A DNA stretch of 64,000 bases, taken from contig NZ_KZ984563.1 in NCBI RefSeq assembly GCF_003574445.1, positions 124,001 to 188,000 on the forward strand. The letters run 5' to 3'. The DNA comes from Streptomyces sp. YIM 130001 (lineage in GTDB: Bacteria; Actinomycetota; Actinomycetes; Streptomycetales; Streptomycetaceae). The position numbers were made by a program, and so were the translations under genes. A model generated the notes under the pieces. That model was not told the DNA's origin and did no database searches. It worked only from the letters and a program-made list of their open reading frames with translations. Below are positions 8,674-17,648 of this stretch, one piece after another; position 1 is the stretch's first letter; each line of letters starts with the position of its first letter.

Positions 8674-11145
8674 TCAGCTCGTCGTGAAGGTGAAGTCGTC
8701 CAGTTCGAACAGCGAGTCGGTGCCCTCGCCCTTGAAGACCAGGAACAGCTCCGAACTGTCCGCGGATCCCGCCTTCAGCTCGGTCTTCACATCGGTGTAC
8801 GTCTCCCAGTCGCCGGTCGGTTCGACGGCGACGGAGCCGAGGAGCTCTCCGTCCACGGCGCCCTCACGGACCTCGAGGGTGCCGCCGGCGCCGGCGGACG
8901 CGACGCGTGCGGTCAGCTCGGTGACGTTGTCGAGGACGTACGGCTGATACGAGATCCAGTCGCCGTTGTGGATGTCGCCGACGGTCTTGCCGCCGTGTGC
9001 GGGCGTGTGGTTGGTGACCTTGACGCCCTCGGACTCGTCGAAGTGCTCGCCCTGGCGGTGCTTGGGCTGGACGATGCTCTGGTCGTGGGTGGTCAGCGGC
9101 GGCTGATCGTTCGCGCCCTGGTCGGTGTACTCGGCGTCGAAGACTCCGAAGATGTTGGCGTTCGGGTCGTGCTCGCCGTCCTCGGACGTCTGCAGGGTGC
9201 CTTCGCAGCCGTTGGCCGAGGTGACCGGGTGGCCGTGGCTGTCGTGGCCCAGGATGTGGGTGACCGTGACCTTGCTGCAGTCGATCTCGGTGTCCTCGGC
9301 GTCGGTGACCGTCACCTTGAACGGCACCTTGTCACCGAAGGTGAACAGCTGCCCGTCCTTGGGGAGTTCAAGCTTCACCTCGGGCGCCGTGTTGCCCACG
9401 GTGATGTGTGCGGAGGCCGAGCCGGTGCGCCCGGTGGTGTCCTCCACGGTGACCGTCGCGGCGTAGGTGCCGTTCTTCTCGAAGGTGTGCGAAGGGTTCT
9501 GCTCGGTGGAGGTCGCACCGTCACCGAAGTCCCAGCTGTAGGTCAGCTCGTCACCGTCGGCGTCGCTGGCCTCGGCGGTGAACTTGACGTCGAGCGGCGC
9601 CTGTCCGCTGGTGACGTCCGCCTTCGCCTCGGCGACGGGCGAGCTGCCGTCGGTGGAGTTCTCGATGCGGTACAGCGCGGAGTTCTCGTCACCGTTGAAG
9701 TAGCCGGTGCCGTAGTCGAGGACGTAGAGCGCGCCGTCCGGGCCGAACTGCATGTCCATCACCTGGGTGCCGGTCCAGGGGAAGTCGTTGATGGACTGGA
9801 CGGTGCCGTCGCCGGCGCCGTCGTGCTCGATGCGCTTGATCCACTGCCGGCCGAACTCACCGGCGAAGAAGTTGCCGTCGAACTCCTCGGGGAACTTCAC
9901 CTTCGAGTCGAGGTCGGCGTCGTAGTGGTAGACGGGCCCGGCCATCGGGGACTCGGAGCCGGAGCCGAACTCGGGGACCGAGTCGTTGTCGTACGGGATC
10001 CAGGCTGCCTGAGCGGCCGGCAGGTCGGTGAGTCCGGTGTTGTGCCGCGAGGTGTTCTTCGGGGCGGCGCAGTCGAACTTCTCGCCGGAGGTGCCGGTGG
10101 CGAAGTCGTAGTCGTTGAAGGGCTCGTTGTCGCCCGTGCAGTACGGCCAGCCGAAGTTGGCCGCCTCGGTCACCCTGGCGAACTCGACCTGTCCTGCGGG
10201 GCCGCGCTCCGGGTCGGCCGCGCCCGCGTCGGGTCCGTAGTCACCGACGTAGACGACACCGGTGGGCTTGTCGACGCTGATCCGGAAGGGGTTGCGGAAG
10301 CCCATCGCGTAGATCTCGGGGCGGGTCTTCTCGGTGCCCTCCTCGAAGAGGTTGCCTTCGGGGTTGGTGTACGAGCCGTCCTCGGCGACCTTGATGCGCA
10401 GGACCTTGCCGCGCAGGTCGTTGCTGTTGCCGGCGCTACGGCGGGCGTCGAAGGCGGGGTTGCGGTCCTCGCGCTCGTCGATCGGCGTGAAGCCGTCGGA
10501 GGCGAAGGGGTTGGAGTCGTCACCGGTCGACAGGTAGAGGTTGCCGTCCTTGTCGAAGTCGATGTCGCCGCCGACGTGGCAGCAGGTGCCGCGGTTGGCG
10601 GGTACGTCGAGGACCTTCTTCTCGCTGTCCTTGTCGAGGGTGCCGTCCTCGTTCAGGACGAAGCGGGAGAGGCGGTTGACGCCGTCGAAGGGTTCGAAGT
10701 CGGCCGCGGTGCCGGTCTCGGGGGCGTCGCCCGCGGGAGTGTCGAGGGGCGGGGCGTAGTAGAGGTAGATGGCGCGGTTCTCTTCGAACTGCGGGTCCAC
10801 GCCGACGCCTTGGAGGCCTTCCTCGTCGTGCGAGTACACGTCGAGGGTGCCGGCGACGGTGGTGGTGCCGCCGGTGTCGGTCAGGCGCAGGTTGCCGTCG
10901 CGCGAGGTGTGGAGGACCTGGCCGTCGGGGAGCAGCGCCATGGTCATGGGCTCGCCCATCTCCTCCTCGCCCTTGGCGAGGGTGACCTGCTGGAAGTCGT
11001 CCGCGACCGGAGCCGCGGCCGGACGTCCTGCGTCCGGGTCGGCGGCACCCGCGGTCGGGGCGGAGAGGGTGAGCGAGGTGCCGGCGAGGAGCGCTCCGGT
11101 CAGGAGCGCCAAAGACTTGCGGAGTCTGGACCGTTTGCTGTGCAC
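8674..11145 (-). CDS. Secreted PQQ-dependent sugar dehydrogenase-like protein with PKD domain
   Basis: This 823-residue protein starts at GTG 11145 with GGAGG 7 nt upstream. A Sec signal peptide (about residues 1-34, Arg/Lys n-region, ending SAPTAGAA) has no lipobox, so the protein is released. Residues about 50-495 form a glucose/sorbosone dehydrogenase-type beta-propeller (MTMALLPDGQVLHTSRDG, GDIDFDKDGNLYLSTGD, GFRNPFRISVD, GPDGALYVLDYG). A PKD domain follows (YSWDFGDG near residue 537), then a C-terminal beta-rich module with NGDWISYQPY, resembling carbohydrate-binding module 6. Such dehydrogenases oxidise sugars extracellularly. It is the promoter-proximal gene of a two-gene operon with the ThuA-DUF1080 lipoprotein. 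Confidence 0.88.
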   Translation of the reverse strand: MHSKRSRLRKSLALLTGALLAGTSLTLSAPTAGAADPDAGRPAAAPVADDFQQVTLAKGEEEMGEPMTMALLPDGQVLHTSRDGNLRLTDTGGTTTVAGTLDVYSHDEEGLQGVGVDPQFEENRAIYLYYAPPLDTPAGDAPETGTAADFEPFDGVNRLSRFVLNEDGTLDKDSEKKVLDVPANRGTCCHVGGDIDFDKDGNLYLSTGDDSNPFASDGFTPIDEREDRNPAFDARRSAGNSNDLRGKVLRIKVAEDGSYTNPEGNLFEEGTEKTRPEIYAMGFRNPFRISVDKPTGVVYVGDYGPDAGAADPERGPAGQVEFARVTEAANFGWPYCTGDNEPFNDYDFATGTSGEKFDCAAPKNTSRHNTGLTDLPAAQAAWIPYDNDSVPEFGSGSESPMAGPVYHYDADLDSKVKFPEEFDGNFFAGEFGRQWIKRIEHDGAGDGTVQSINDFPWTGTQVMDMQFGPDGALYVLDYGTGYFNGDENSALYRIENSTDGSSPVAEAKADVTSGQAPLDVKFTAEASDADGDELTYSWDFGDGATSTEQNPSHTFEKNGTYAATVTVEDTTGRTGSASAHITVGNTAPEVKLELPKDGQLFTFGDKVPFKVTVTDAEDTEIDCSKVTVTHILGHDSHGHPVTSANGCEGTLQTSEDGEHDPNANIFGVFDAEYTDQGANDQPPLTTHDQSIVQPKHRQGEHFDESEGVKVTNHTPAHGGKTVGDIHNGDWISYQPYVLDNVTELTARVASAGAGGTLEVREGAVDGELLGSVAVEPTGDWETYTDVKTELKAGSADSSELFLVFKGEGTDSLFELDDFTFTTS

Positions 11146-11366
11146 GCAATGCCTCCGGAGGGGGCTGTGTCAGGGGGTGCCGTGCGGGAGCTCGGGACTA
11201 CCCCCAAAGGGCGGTTGGCTTGCTCCGGAGTGCGCCGTCACACCGGAACCGGTTGCGTCCTATGTCCTGTACACCTCAGGGACGGTAGCTATCTTTGTCC
11301 CGTACGGAAAGCCCTTGCACAGCACCAGACTTGAGCTTTTACCAGGCACAGGACAAAGCAGCTTTC
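11146..11366 (-). promoter_or_regulatory. Upstream region of the dehydrogenase/ThuA operon
   Basis: This 221-nt stretch without a gene must hold the promoter for the minus-strand operon starting at 11145. A perfect 8-bp palindrome AACCGGTT sits at 11247-11254, about 105 nt upstream of the GTG, and could be a repressor half-site pair of LacI/GntR type. I could not assign -35/-10 hexamers with confidence. Together with the adjoining terminator (11367-11420) it accounts for the 309-nt gap. Confidence 0.4.
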
Positions 11367-11420
11367 GGGCAGGCCGGACCGGCCCGGCGGCCCCCACAGC
11401 CGCCGGGCGGCGGCCTGCCC
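11367..11420 (-). terminator. Nested-stem terminator of the sugar ABC operon
   Basis: A perfect 10-bp outer inverted repeat (11367-11376 with 11411-11420) encloses a second perfect 8-bp pair (11383-11390 with 11400-11407). It begins 34 nt after the stop codon at 11455 on the minus strand. This should end the transporter/isomerase operon before the dehydrogenase promoter. Confidence 0.78.
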
Positions 11421-11454
11421 CGCGCCACGGATCAGGTGGCCCGGGGAGTCCGGA

Positions 11455-12459
11455 TCAGTCGCCGCCGCCGAAGGCCGCGTCGAAGGACGCGGTCGGTGGC
11501 TCGAAGTCGAAGGCCTTGAGTCGGGCGAGCGCCTCGGGGGCACCCTGTACCCGGTCCATCCCGGCGTCCTCCCACTCGACAGAGATCGGTCCCGCGTAGT
11601 CGATGGACCGGAGCATCCGGAAGACGTCCTCCCACGGGACGTCGCCGTGGCCCGCCGAGACGAAGTCCCAGCCGCGCCGCGGATCGCCCCACGGCAGGTG
11701 GGAGCCGAGGCGCCCGTTGCGCCCGTCGAGGCGCTTGCGGGCCTCCTTGCAGTCGACGTGGTAGATCCGGTCCCGGAAGTCGTAGAGGAATCCGACCGGG
11801 TCCAGGTCCTGCCAGACGAAATGGCTCGGGTCGAAGTTCAGGCCGAAGGCCGGCCGGTTGTCGACCGCGTCCAGGGCCTGTTTGGTCGTCCAGTAGTCGT
11901 ACGCGATCTCGCTGGGGTGCACCTCGTGCGCGAAGCGGACGCCCTCCGCGTCGAACACGTCCAGGATCGGGTTGAAGCGGTCCGCGAAGTCCTGGTAGCC
12001 GCGCTCGATCATGCCCGGGACCACGGGCGGGAACATCGCGACCAGATGCCAGATCGAGGAGCCGGTGAAGCCGATCACGGTGTCGACGCCGAAGGCGGCC
12101 GCCGCACGCGCGGTGTTCTTGATCTCCTCGGCCGCCCGCTGCCGTACTCCCTCGGCGTCGCCGTCGCCCCAGATCCGGCTCGCCAGAATCGCCTGGTGAC
12201 GCTCGTCGATGGGGTTGTCGCAGACGGCCTGTCCGGTCAAGTGGTTGGAGATCGCCCAGCATTTGAGGCCGTACTTGTCGAGCAGCTGATGGCGGGTGTC
12301 GAGGTAGCCCGGCTCCGCGAGGGCCCGGTCCACCTCGAAGTGGTCGCCCCAGCAGGCGAGTTCGAGTCCGTCGTAGCCGAAGTCGCGGGCCATCCGGCAG
12401 ACCTCTTCGAGCGGCAGGTCGGCCCACTGTCCGGTGAAGAGCGTGAAGGGTCGGGTCAT
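11455..12459 (-). CDS. Sugar phosphate isomerase/epimerase (IolE/IolI-like TIM barrel)
   Basis: This 334-residue protein of the xylose-isomerase-like superfamily shows metal-ligand segments HEVHPSEIAYD, NFDPSHFVWQ (Asp-x-x-His), YHVDCKEARKR and ISVEWEDAGMD in the expected order. Its N-terminus has TGQWADLPLEEVCRMARDFGYDG, typical of this family. Members isomerise or epimerise sugars and inosose-like compounds, often on 3-keto intermediates. It is the last gene of the transporter operon, 97 nt after the Gfo/Idh/MocA gene, and is followed by the nested terminator. The natural sugar is not identifiable. Confidence 0.92.
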   Translation of the reverse strand: MTRPFTLFTGQWADLPLEEVCRMARDFGYDGLELACWGDHFEVDRALAEPGYLDTRHQLLDKYGLKCWAISNHLTGQAVCDNPIDERHQAILASRIWGDGDAEGVRQRAAEEIKNTARAAAAFGVDTVIGFTGSSIWHLVAMFPPVVPGMIERGYQDFADRFNPILDVFDAEGVRFAHEVHPSEIAYDYWTTKQALDAVDNRPAFGLNFDPSHFVWQDLDPVGFLYDFRDRIYHVDCKEARKRLDGRNGRLGSHLPWGDPRRGWDFVSAGHGDVPWEDVFRMLRSIDYAGPISVEWEDAGMDRVQGAPEALARLKAFDFEPPTASFDAAFGGGD

Positions 12460-12483
12460 GTCCTGGCCTCCTGGACGGGCGAG

Positions 12484-12528
12484 TACGGCGGGTGCGGCAG
12501 GTACGGCAAGTGCGACACGTACGCAGCC
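12484..12528. repeat. 9-bp periodic repeat in the gap between oxidoreductase and isomerase genes
   Basis: Five consecutive 9-bp units starting alternately TACG and TGCG (12484, 12493, 12502, 12511, 12520) fill the gap between two operon genes. The unit is degenerate after the first five bases. No gene, promoter or clear hairpin is otherwise seen there. Confidence 0.6.
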
Positions 12529-12556
12529 GAGGCGCGCAGTTGTCCGGTGTGCGGCG

Positions 12557-13771
12557 TCACTGCACCCCCTGGACCGGCGTGTAGGTCGAGTTCTTCTCGG
12601 CGCTCTCCTCGACCGCGGCCAGGACGCGCTGCACCTGCAGGCCGTCGGCGAAGGAGGGAGCGGGGTCGGTGCCGGCCGCGATCGCGTGCACCAGATCGCG
12701 GGCCTGGTGGGCGAAGGTGTGCTCGTAGCCGAGCGCGTGGCCGGGCGGCCACCAGGCCTCCAGGTACGGATGGCCGGGCTCGGTGACCAGGATCCTGCGG
12801 AAGCCGGCCTCCTCGCCGTCGAGCCGTTCGTCGTGGAAGTACAGCTCGTTCAACCGCTCCAGGTCGAAGGAGAGGGAGCCCAGCTCGCCGTTGATCTCCA
12901 GACGCAGTGCGTTCTTGCGTCCGGCCGCCATCCGGGTCGCCTCGAAGGACGCCAGCGCACCCGAGCCGAGGCGCGCGGTGAACAGTGCGGCGTCGTCGAC
13001 GGTGACCGGCCCCCGCTCCGCACCCGCGGCGCCGCCGAGCCCGCTCACCGCGCCCGTCAGGACGGGCCGTTCCGGTACGAACGTCTCGGTCATCGCCGAG
13101 ACCCCCACGATCGCGTCCCCCACCACGAACTGGGCCAGGTCGACAATGTGCGCACCGAGGTCGCCGAGCGCACCGGATCCGGCCCGCTCGCGGTCGAGCC
13201 GCCAGGTCAGCGGCGCCTGCGGGTCCACCAGCCAGTCCTGCAGATACGTGACCCGCACGTGGCGGACGGAACCGATCCGGCCGTCCGCCACCAGCTTGCG
13301 GGCCAGGCTCATCGCGGGCACCCGGCGGTAGTTGAACCCCACCATGGCGACCTGCCCGCGGGCCCGCGCCCGCCGCGCGGCGTCGGCCATGGCCTCCGCC
13401 TCCGCGACGGTGTTCGCCAACGGCTTCTCGCAGAGCACGTGCTTGCCGGCGTCCAGAGCGGCGATCGCGATCTCCGCGTGGCTGTCGCCGGGACTGCAGA
13501 TGTCGACGAGCTGCACGTCGTCGCGTACCACCAGGTCACGCCAGTCGGTCTCGGTGGCCGCCCAGCCGAGGCGGTCGGCCGCGTCCCGTACCGCGGCCGG
13601 ATCGCGCCCACAGACGGCCGCCATCGCCGGGCGCAGCGGCAGGTCGAAGACCCGGCCCACGGTGCGCCACCCCTGTGAGTGGGCGGCGCCCATGAACGAG
13701 TAGCCGACCATCCCGACGCCCAGCGGCGTCAGGGCCTGCTGCGCGGCCCCGGTAACTTGCGAGTCCTGCAT
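12557..13771 (-). CDS. Gfo/Idh/MocA family oxidoreductase
   Basis: This is a 404-residue NAD(P)-dependent oxidoreductase. The Rossmann start is VGMVGYSFMGAAHSQGW (about residues 17-33), the substrate-site motif is CEKPLANTVAEAE, and LGDLGAHIVDLAQFVVGD carries the conserved Gly-Ala-His of the family. The ATG at 13771 has a GAGGAGGA box 7 nt upstream, making it a better start than the in-frame codons up to 13858. Family members oxidise inositols, sugar alcohols or produce 3-keto-sugars. It sits between the solute-binding lipoprotein and the TIM-barrel isomerase, so it probably oxidises the imported sugar before isomerisation. Confidence 0.93.
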   Translation of the reverse strand: MQDSQVTGAAQQALTPLGVGMVGYSFMGAAHSQGWRTVGRVFDLPLRPAMAAVCGRDPAAVRDAADRLGWAATETDWRDLVVRDDVQLVDICSPGDSHAEIAIAALDAGKHVLCEKPLANTVAEAEAMADAARRARARGQVAMVGFNYRRVPAMSLARKLVADGRIGSVRHVRVTYLQDWLVDPQAPLTWRLDRERAGSGALGDLGAHIVDLAQFVVGDAIVGVSAMTETFVPERPVLTGAVSGLGGAAGAERGPVTVDDAALFTARLGSGALASFEATRMAAGRKNALRLEINGELGSLSFDLERLNELYFHDERLDGEEAGFRRILVTEPGHPYLEAWWPPGHALGYEHTFAHQARDLVHAIAAGTDPAPSFADGLQVQRVLAAVEESAEKNSTYTPVQGVQ

Positions 13772-13854
13772 GCGGTGTTCCTCCTCGTCGACGCGTAGGG
13801 GGTGCCGTACGGGTGGTCCACCACTCCCCCTCGGTGCTCGGTCGTGCCCAGCCA

Positions 13855-14898
13855 TCACTTGAAGCCGGTGGGCAGGTATTCGTTGACGTTGTCCTTGGTG
13901 ACGACGGCGGAGTACAGCGTGAGCGAGGTGGGGATCTCGAACTCGGCGAGACCGCTGATGCCCTTGTCCTGCCCGAGGGCGCGGGCCAGGTCGATGGCGG
14001 AGGCGGCCATCGTCGGCGGGTAAAGGACGGTGGCCTTGAGCACGCTGTCGTCGGCCTTGATCGCGTCCATCGCGGACTTGGCGCCGGCGCCTCCGACCAT
14101 CAGGAACTCGTCGCGGCCCGCCTGCTTGATGGCGCGCAGTGCGCCGACTCCCTGGTCGTCGTCGTGGTTCCAGAGCGCGTCGATCGTCTTCTGGGCCTGG
14201 AGGAGCTGCGACATCTTGGACTGCCCGGACTCGACGGTGAAGTCGGCGGCCTGGCGGGCGACCTTCTTGATGTTCGGGTAGTTCTTCAGGGCGGCGTTGA
14301 AGCCGTCGGTGCGCTGCTTGGTGAGCTCCAGGTTGTCGGGGCCGGAGAGCTCGACGACCTTGGCGTTCTTCTTGTCCTTGAGCTGTTCACCGATGAAGTG
14401 GCCGGCGTTGAGGCCCATGCCGTAGTTGTCGCCGCCGACCCAGCAGCGGTACGCCTGCGGGTTGTCGAAGACGCGGTCGAGGTTGACCACCGGGATGCCC
14501 TGGCGCATGGCCTTCAGGCCTGCCTGGGTCAGGGCCTTGCCGTCGGCGGGCAGGATGACCAGGACGTCGACCTTCTTGTTGATGAGGGTGTCGATCTGGC
14601 CGATCTGGGCCGCTGTGTCGTTGGAGCCCTCGGTGATCTCAAGCGTGACGTCCTGGTACTTCTTGGCGCGCTGCCTGGCCTGCACGTTGATCGCGTTCAG
14701 CCAGCCGTGGTCGGCCTGCGGGCCGGCGAAGCCGATGGTGACCTTCTTGCCGGGCTTCTCGTCGGCGATGGGCGCGTCCTTGGCGTTGTCCTCCTTGCTC
14801 TCCTTCGGATCGTTGCTGGTGCACGCGGTGAGGAACGCTCCGGTGGACACGGCGGCCGCTCCGAAGAGCAGTCCTCTGCGGCTGGTGTTCTCAGGCAT
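13855..14898 (-). CDS. Sugar ABC transporter substrate-binding lipoprotein
   Basis: This is a 347-residue periplasmic-binding-protein-fold (type 1, RbsB-like) lipoprotein. The signal peptide contains a twin-arginine motif (SRRGLLF, residues 6-12) followed by the lipobox LTAC with Cys26, suggesting Tat export before lipidation. The mature part has VTIGFAGPQADHGWLNAI, LINKKVDVLVILPADGKALT and a C-terminal LYSAVVTKDNVNEYLPTGF. It binds a monosaccharide or cyclitol for the permease/ATPase encoded upstream. A 141-nt gap with repeated TGCGGCTC elements separates it from the permease, which may let it be expressed at a different level. Confidence 0.93.
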   Translation of the reverse strand: MPENTSRRGLLFGAAAVSTGAFLTACTSNDPKESKEDNAKDAPIADEKPGKKVTIGFAGPQADHGWLNAINVQARQRAKKYQDVTLEITEGSNDTAAQIGQIDTLINKKVDVLVILPADGKALTQAGLKAMRQGIPVVNLDRVFDNPQAYRCWVGGDNYGMGLNAGHFIGEQLKDKKNAKVVELSGPDNLELTKQRTDGFNAALKNYPNIKKVARQAADFTVESGQSKMSQLLQAQKTIDALWNHDDDQGVGALRAIKQAGRDEFLMVGGAGAKSAMDAIKADDSVLKATVLYPPTMAASAIDLARALGQDKGISGLAEFEIPTSLTLYSAVVTKDNVNEYLPTGFK

Positions 14899-14936
14899 GA
14901 CGGACCCTTCGCGGAAAGGAACTCAGGTGGGTGAAA

Positions 14937-15040
14937 TGCGGCTCGCTGAGCGGGGCTTCGGCTCGCCGGACGGGGTGCGGCTCGATCACGGGAGGAACAG
15001 GCGGTGCGGCTCGATCGCCGGACGTACGGCAGGTGCGGCT
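14937..15040. repeat. Four TGCGGCTC repeats between permease and binding-protein genes
   Basis: The octamer TGCGGCTC occurs at 14937, 14976, 15005 and 15033, the last reaching the permease stop codon. On the transcribed (minus) strand it reads GAGCCGCA. No gene fits this 141-nt gap. The repeats might form alternative RNA stems that set the ratio of binding protein to permease; this is inference. Confidence 0.6.
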
Positions 15041-16083
15041 CATTCGGTGGAGGTGCGGCGCTGGACCAGGACGGCGATGACGATGATCGCGCCCTTGGCG
15101 ATCTGCTGAACCGCGCTCTCCAGGTTGTTGAGCGCGAAGATGTTGCTGATGGTGGTGAAGATCAGGACGCCGAGGACGGAGCCGAGGATGGTGCCACGGC
15201 CGCCGCTGAGCAGGGTGCCGCCGATGATGGCCGCAGCGATGGCGTCGAGCTCGTAGAGGTTTCCGTTGGTGTTCTGACCGGATCCGGAGAGCACCACGAG
15301 CATGAACGCGGCGATACCGCAGCACAGTCCGGAGAGCAGATACAGGTACAGCCGCTGGCGGCGTACGTCGATGCCGGCGAGGCGGGCCGCCTCGGGGTTG
15401 CCGCCGACCGCCACCGTGCGGCGCCCGAAGGTCGTCCGGTTGAGGACCAGCCAGCCGATCACGGTGATCACGGCGAAGATCAGCACGAGCGGCGGAATGC
15501 CGAGGATGTACGAGTCACGCTCGCCGAGGTCGAGGACACCGTCGATGGTGACGGTCTGGGTGTTGCCGTCGGTGATCTGCAGGGCGAGGCCGCGCGCCGA
15601 GACCATCATGGCGAGGGTCGCGATGAAGGCGACCATCTTCCCGTACGCGATGAGGACACCGTTGACGAGGCCGCAGGCGAGGCCGACCAGGATCGACGTG
15701 AACAGGATCCCGGTGAACCCGTACTCCTGGGTCGCCACCGTCGTCGCCCAGACGGAGGCCAGCGCCACGATCGCGCCGACCGAGAGGTCGATGCCGCCGG
15801 CGGTGATGACGAAGGTCATGCCGACCGTCACCACGCCGATGATGGAGGCCTGGGTCAGGATGAGCTGCAGGTTGCTCGTGTCGATGAACTGGTCCGGCTT
15901 GGTGATGCCCCCGATCAGGGCGAGCACGACGAGCACACCGATCAGCGACAGGGTCCGTACGTCGGCGCGGAAGAACGCGATCCGCGAACGGCCCTCACCC
16001 CCGCTCTGCCCGGTGCTCTTCGCGGTGCCGGGGCCGAGTCCCGAGCCGCCGTCCTCCTTGGCCGGCGATGTGGACTGCGTCAT
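15040..16083 (-). CDS. Sugar ABC transporter permease (RbsC-like)
   Basis: This 347-residue membrane protein has about eight to ten hydrophobic segments from residue 45 onward, after a polar N-terminal tail. The BPD_transp_2 landmarks are present: AGGIDLSVGAIVALASV in the middle and NPEAARLAGIDVRRQRLYLYLLSG near the EAA-like loop, then ELDAIAAAIIGGTLLSGGRG. ATG at 16083 overlaps the ATPase stop. It forms the membrane channel of the sugar importer with the RbsA-like ATPase. Confidence 0.94.
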   Translation of the reverse strand: MTQSTSPAKEDGGSGLGPGTAKSTGQSGGEGRSRIAFFRADVRTLSLIGVLVVLALIGGITKPDQFIDTSNLQLILTQASIIGVVTVGMTFVITAGGIDLSVGAIVALASVWATTVATQEYGFTGILFTSILVGLACGLVNGVLIAYGKMVAFIATLAMMVSARGLALQITDGNTQTVTIDGVLDLGERDSYILGIPPLVLIFAVITVIGWLVLNRTTFGRRTVAVGGNPEAARLAGIDVRRQRLYLYLLSGLCCGIAAFMLVVLSGSGQNTNGNLYELDAIAAAIIGGTLLSGGRGTILGSVLGVLIFTTISNIFALNNLESAVQQIAKGAIIVIAVLVQRRTSTE

Positions 16084-17648
16084 GACGCCGGGCTCCCTTC
16101 CATGACTAGATCGAGTACGCGGTGTTCGTCGAGTTCGCCCGCGGGGGCGGTGTGGACCACCCGGCCCTCGCGCAGCACCAGGACCCGGTCGGCGAGACCG
16201 AGCACTTCGGGCACTTCACTGGACACCAGCAGCACGGCAAGGCCGTCGTCGGCGAGCCCTCGGATGACGGAGTAGAGCTCGGCGCGCGCTCCCACGTCGA
16301 CGCCCCGGGTCGGCTCGTCCAGCAGCAGCACCTTGCAGCCGCGCAGCAGCCAGCGGGCCAGGACGGCCTTCTGCTGGTTGCCGCCGGAGAGGGTGCGCAC
16401 GGGGACGGAGGGGTTGTCGGGCCGCAGCGACAGCGAGCGGACGGCCTCACGGGCCGCACGGAACTCCCGGGAGCGGTCGAGCCAACCGCCGCGTGAGAAG
16501 CGGGACATGGAGGACACGGACACATTGCGGGTGACCGACTCGAGCATCAGCAGGGCCTGCGCCTTGCGCTCCTCCGGCGCCAGGCCGAGTCCGGCTCGTA
16601 CCGCGTCGCGTACGCTGCCTGGCTTCAACTGCCGGCCGTCCATGAACACTTGGCCCGTCGTCGGTGTGCGGGCGCCGTAGACGGTCTCCAGGATCTCGGA
16701 GCGGCCGGAGCCGACCAGGCCGGCGAGACCGACGATCTCGCCGGGCCTCAGTTCCAGGTCGATGGGCTCGAACTCGCCCTGCCTGCTGAGGCCTTCGGCC
16801 CGGAGGATCACCTCGCCCGAGGCCGGCCGCGCGGGCCGGTCGGGGAAGGTGTACTCCACGTTCCGGCCGGTCATCAGGGAGACGATGTCGCGGGTCGGGG
16901 TGGACTCGGCCGGCAGGCCCACGGCGACGGTGCGGCCGTCCTTGAGCACGGTCACGCGGTCGCCGATCCGGCGGATCTCCTCCAGGCGGTGCGAGATGTA
17001 GACGACGGCCACGCCCTCGGCGGTCAGGCCGGAGACGATCCGGAAGAGGTTGTCCACCTCGTCCGGGTCGAGCGCGGCCGACGGTTCGTCCATCACGATG
17101 AGCCGTACGTCGTGCGAGAGCGCACGGGCCATGGAGACGATCTGCTGCTGGGCCGCGGAGAGCGATCCGACGACCTGGCTGGGCTGGATCTCCGAGTGGC
17201 CGAGTCTGGCGAGGAGTTCGGCGGCCTGTGTGCGGGCGTCGCCGCCTCTGACGACGAATCCGGCCGTGGTCGGCTCGTGCCCGAGGAAGACGTTCTCGGC
17301 CACCGACAAGCCCTCCACCAGGTCGAGTTCCTGGTAGATGGTGGCGATACCGAGTCGCATCGCGGCGATCGGGGACTTCAGGGTGACGTCCTCGCCGCGC
17401 CAGGTGATCCGTCCTCCGTCGGGTTGGTGAGCGCCGGCCAGGACCTTGATGAGGGTGGACTTCCCGGCGCCGTTCTGGCCGAGCAGGCAGTGCACCTCCC
17501 CGGCAGCGACCTCGAGGGCCACACCGTCGAGGGCGCGCACGCCGGGGAAGGACTTGGTGATGCCGTCCATGCTGAGCAGGGGTCCGGCGCCGGGTGTGGG
17601 GTCCTTCCGTACAAGGTCTGGGGGTGGTGCGTCGTGCTCTGGTGCCAT
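16080..17648 (-). CDS. Sugar ABC transporter ATP-binding protein (RbsA-like, two ATPase domains)
   Basis: This is a 522-residue tandem ATPase. The first domain has Walker A GQNGAGKST, an altered signature LSAAQQQIV and Walker B LIVMDEPS. The second has a degenerate P-loop region GLVGSGRSE, signature LSGGNQQKAVLARWL and Walker B VLLLDEPTRG. This asymmetry is usual for RbsA/MglA-type proteins. It is the first gene of the operon (ATG 17648) and is translationally coupled to the permease. The ROK regulator 382 nt upstream on the same strand is the likely regulator. Confidence 0.95.
   Translation of the reverse strand: MAPEHDAPPPDLVRKDPTPGAGPLLSMDGITKSFPGVRALDGVALEVAAGEVHCLLGQNGAGKSTLIKVLAGAHQPDGGRITWRGEDVTLKSPIAAMRLGIATIYQELDLVEGLSVAENVFLGHEPTTAGFVVRGGDARTQAAELLARLGHSEIQPSQVVGSLSAAQQQIVSMARALSHDVRLIVMDEPSAALDPDEVDNLFRIVSGLTAEGVAVVYISHRLEEIRRIGDRVTVLKDGRTVAVGLPAESTPTRDIVSLMTGRNVEYTFPDRPARPASGEVILRAEGLSRQGEFEPIDLELRPGEIVGLAGLVGSGRSEILETVYGARTPTTGQVFMDGRQLKPGSVRDAVRAGLGLAPEERKAQALLMLESVTRNVSVSSMSRFSRGGWLDRSREFRAAREAVRSLSLRPDNPSVPVRTLSGGNQQKAVLARWLLRGCKVLLLDEPTRGVDVGARAELYSVIRGLADDGLAVLLVSSEVPEVLGLADRVLVLREGRVVHTAPAGELDEHRVLDLVMEGSPAS

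Noticed and set aside
5916..11334. Plus-strand frames of 871 and 990 codons
   Set aside because: Antisense to the inositol-phosphate-synthase, ThuA-DUF1080 and PQQ-dehydrogenase genes, with no recognisable domains and repetitive Gly-Val composition.
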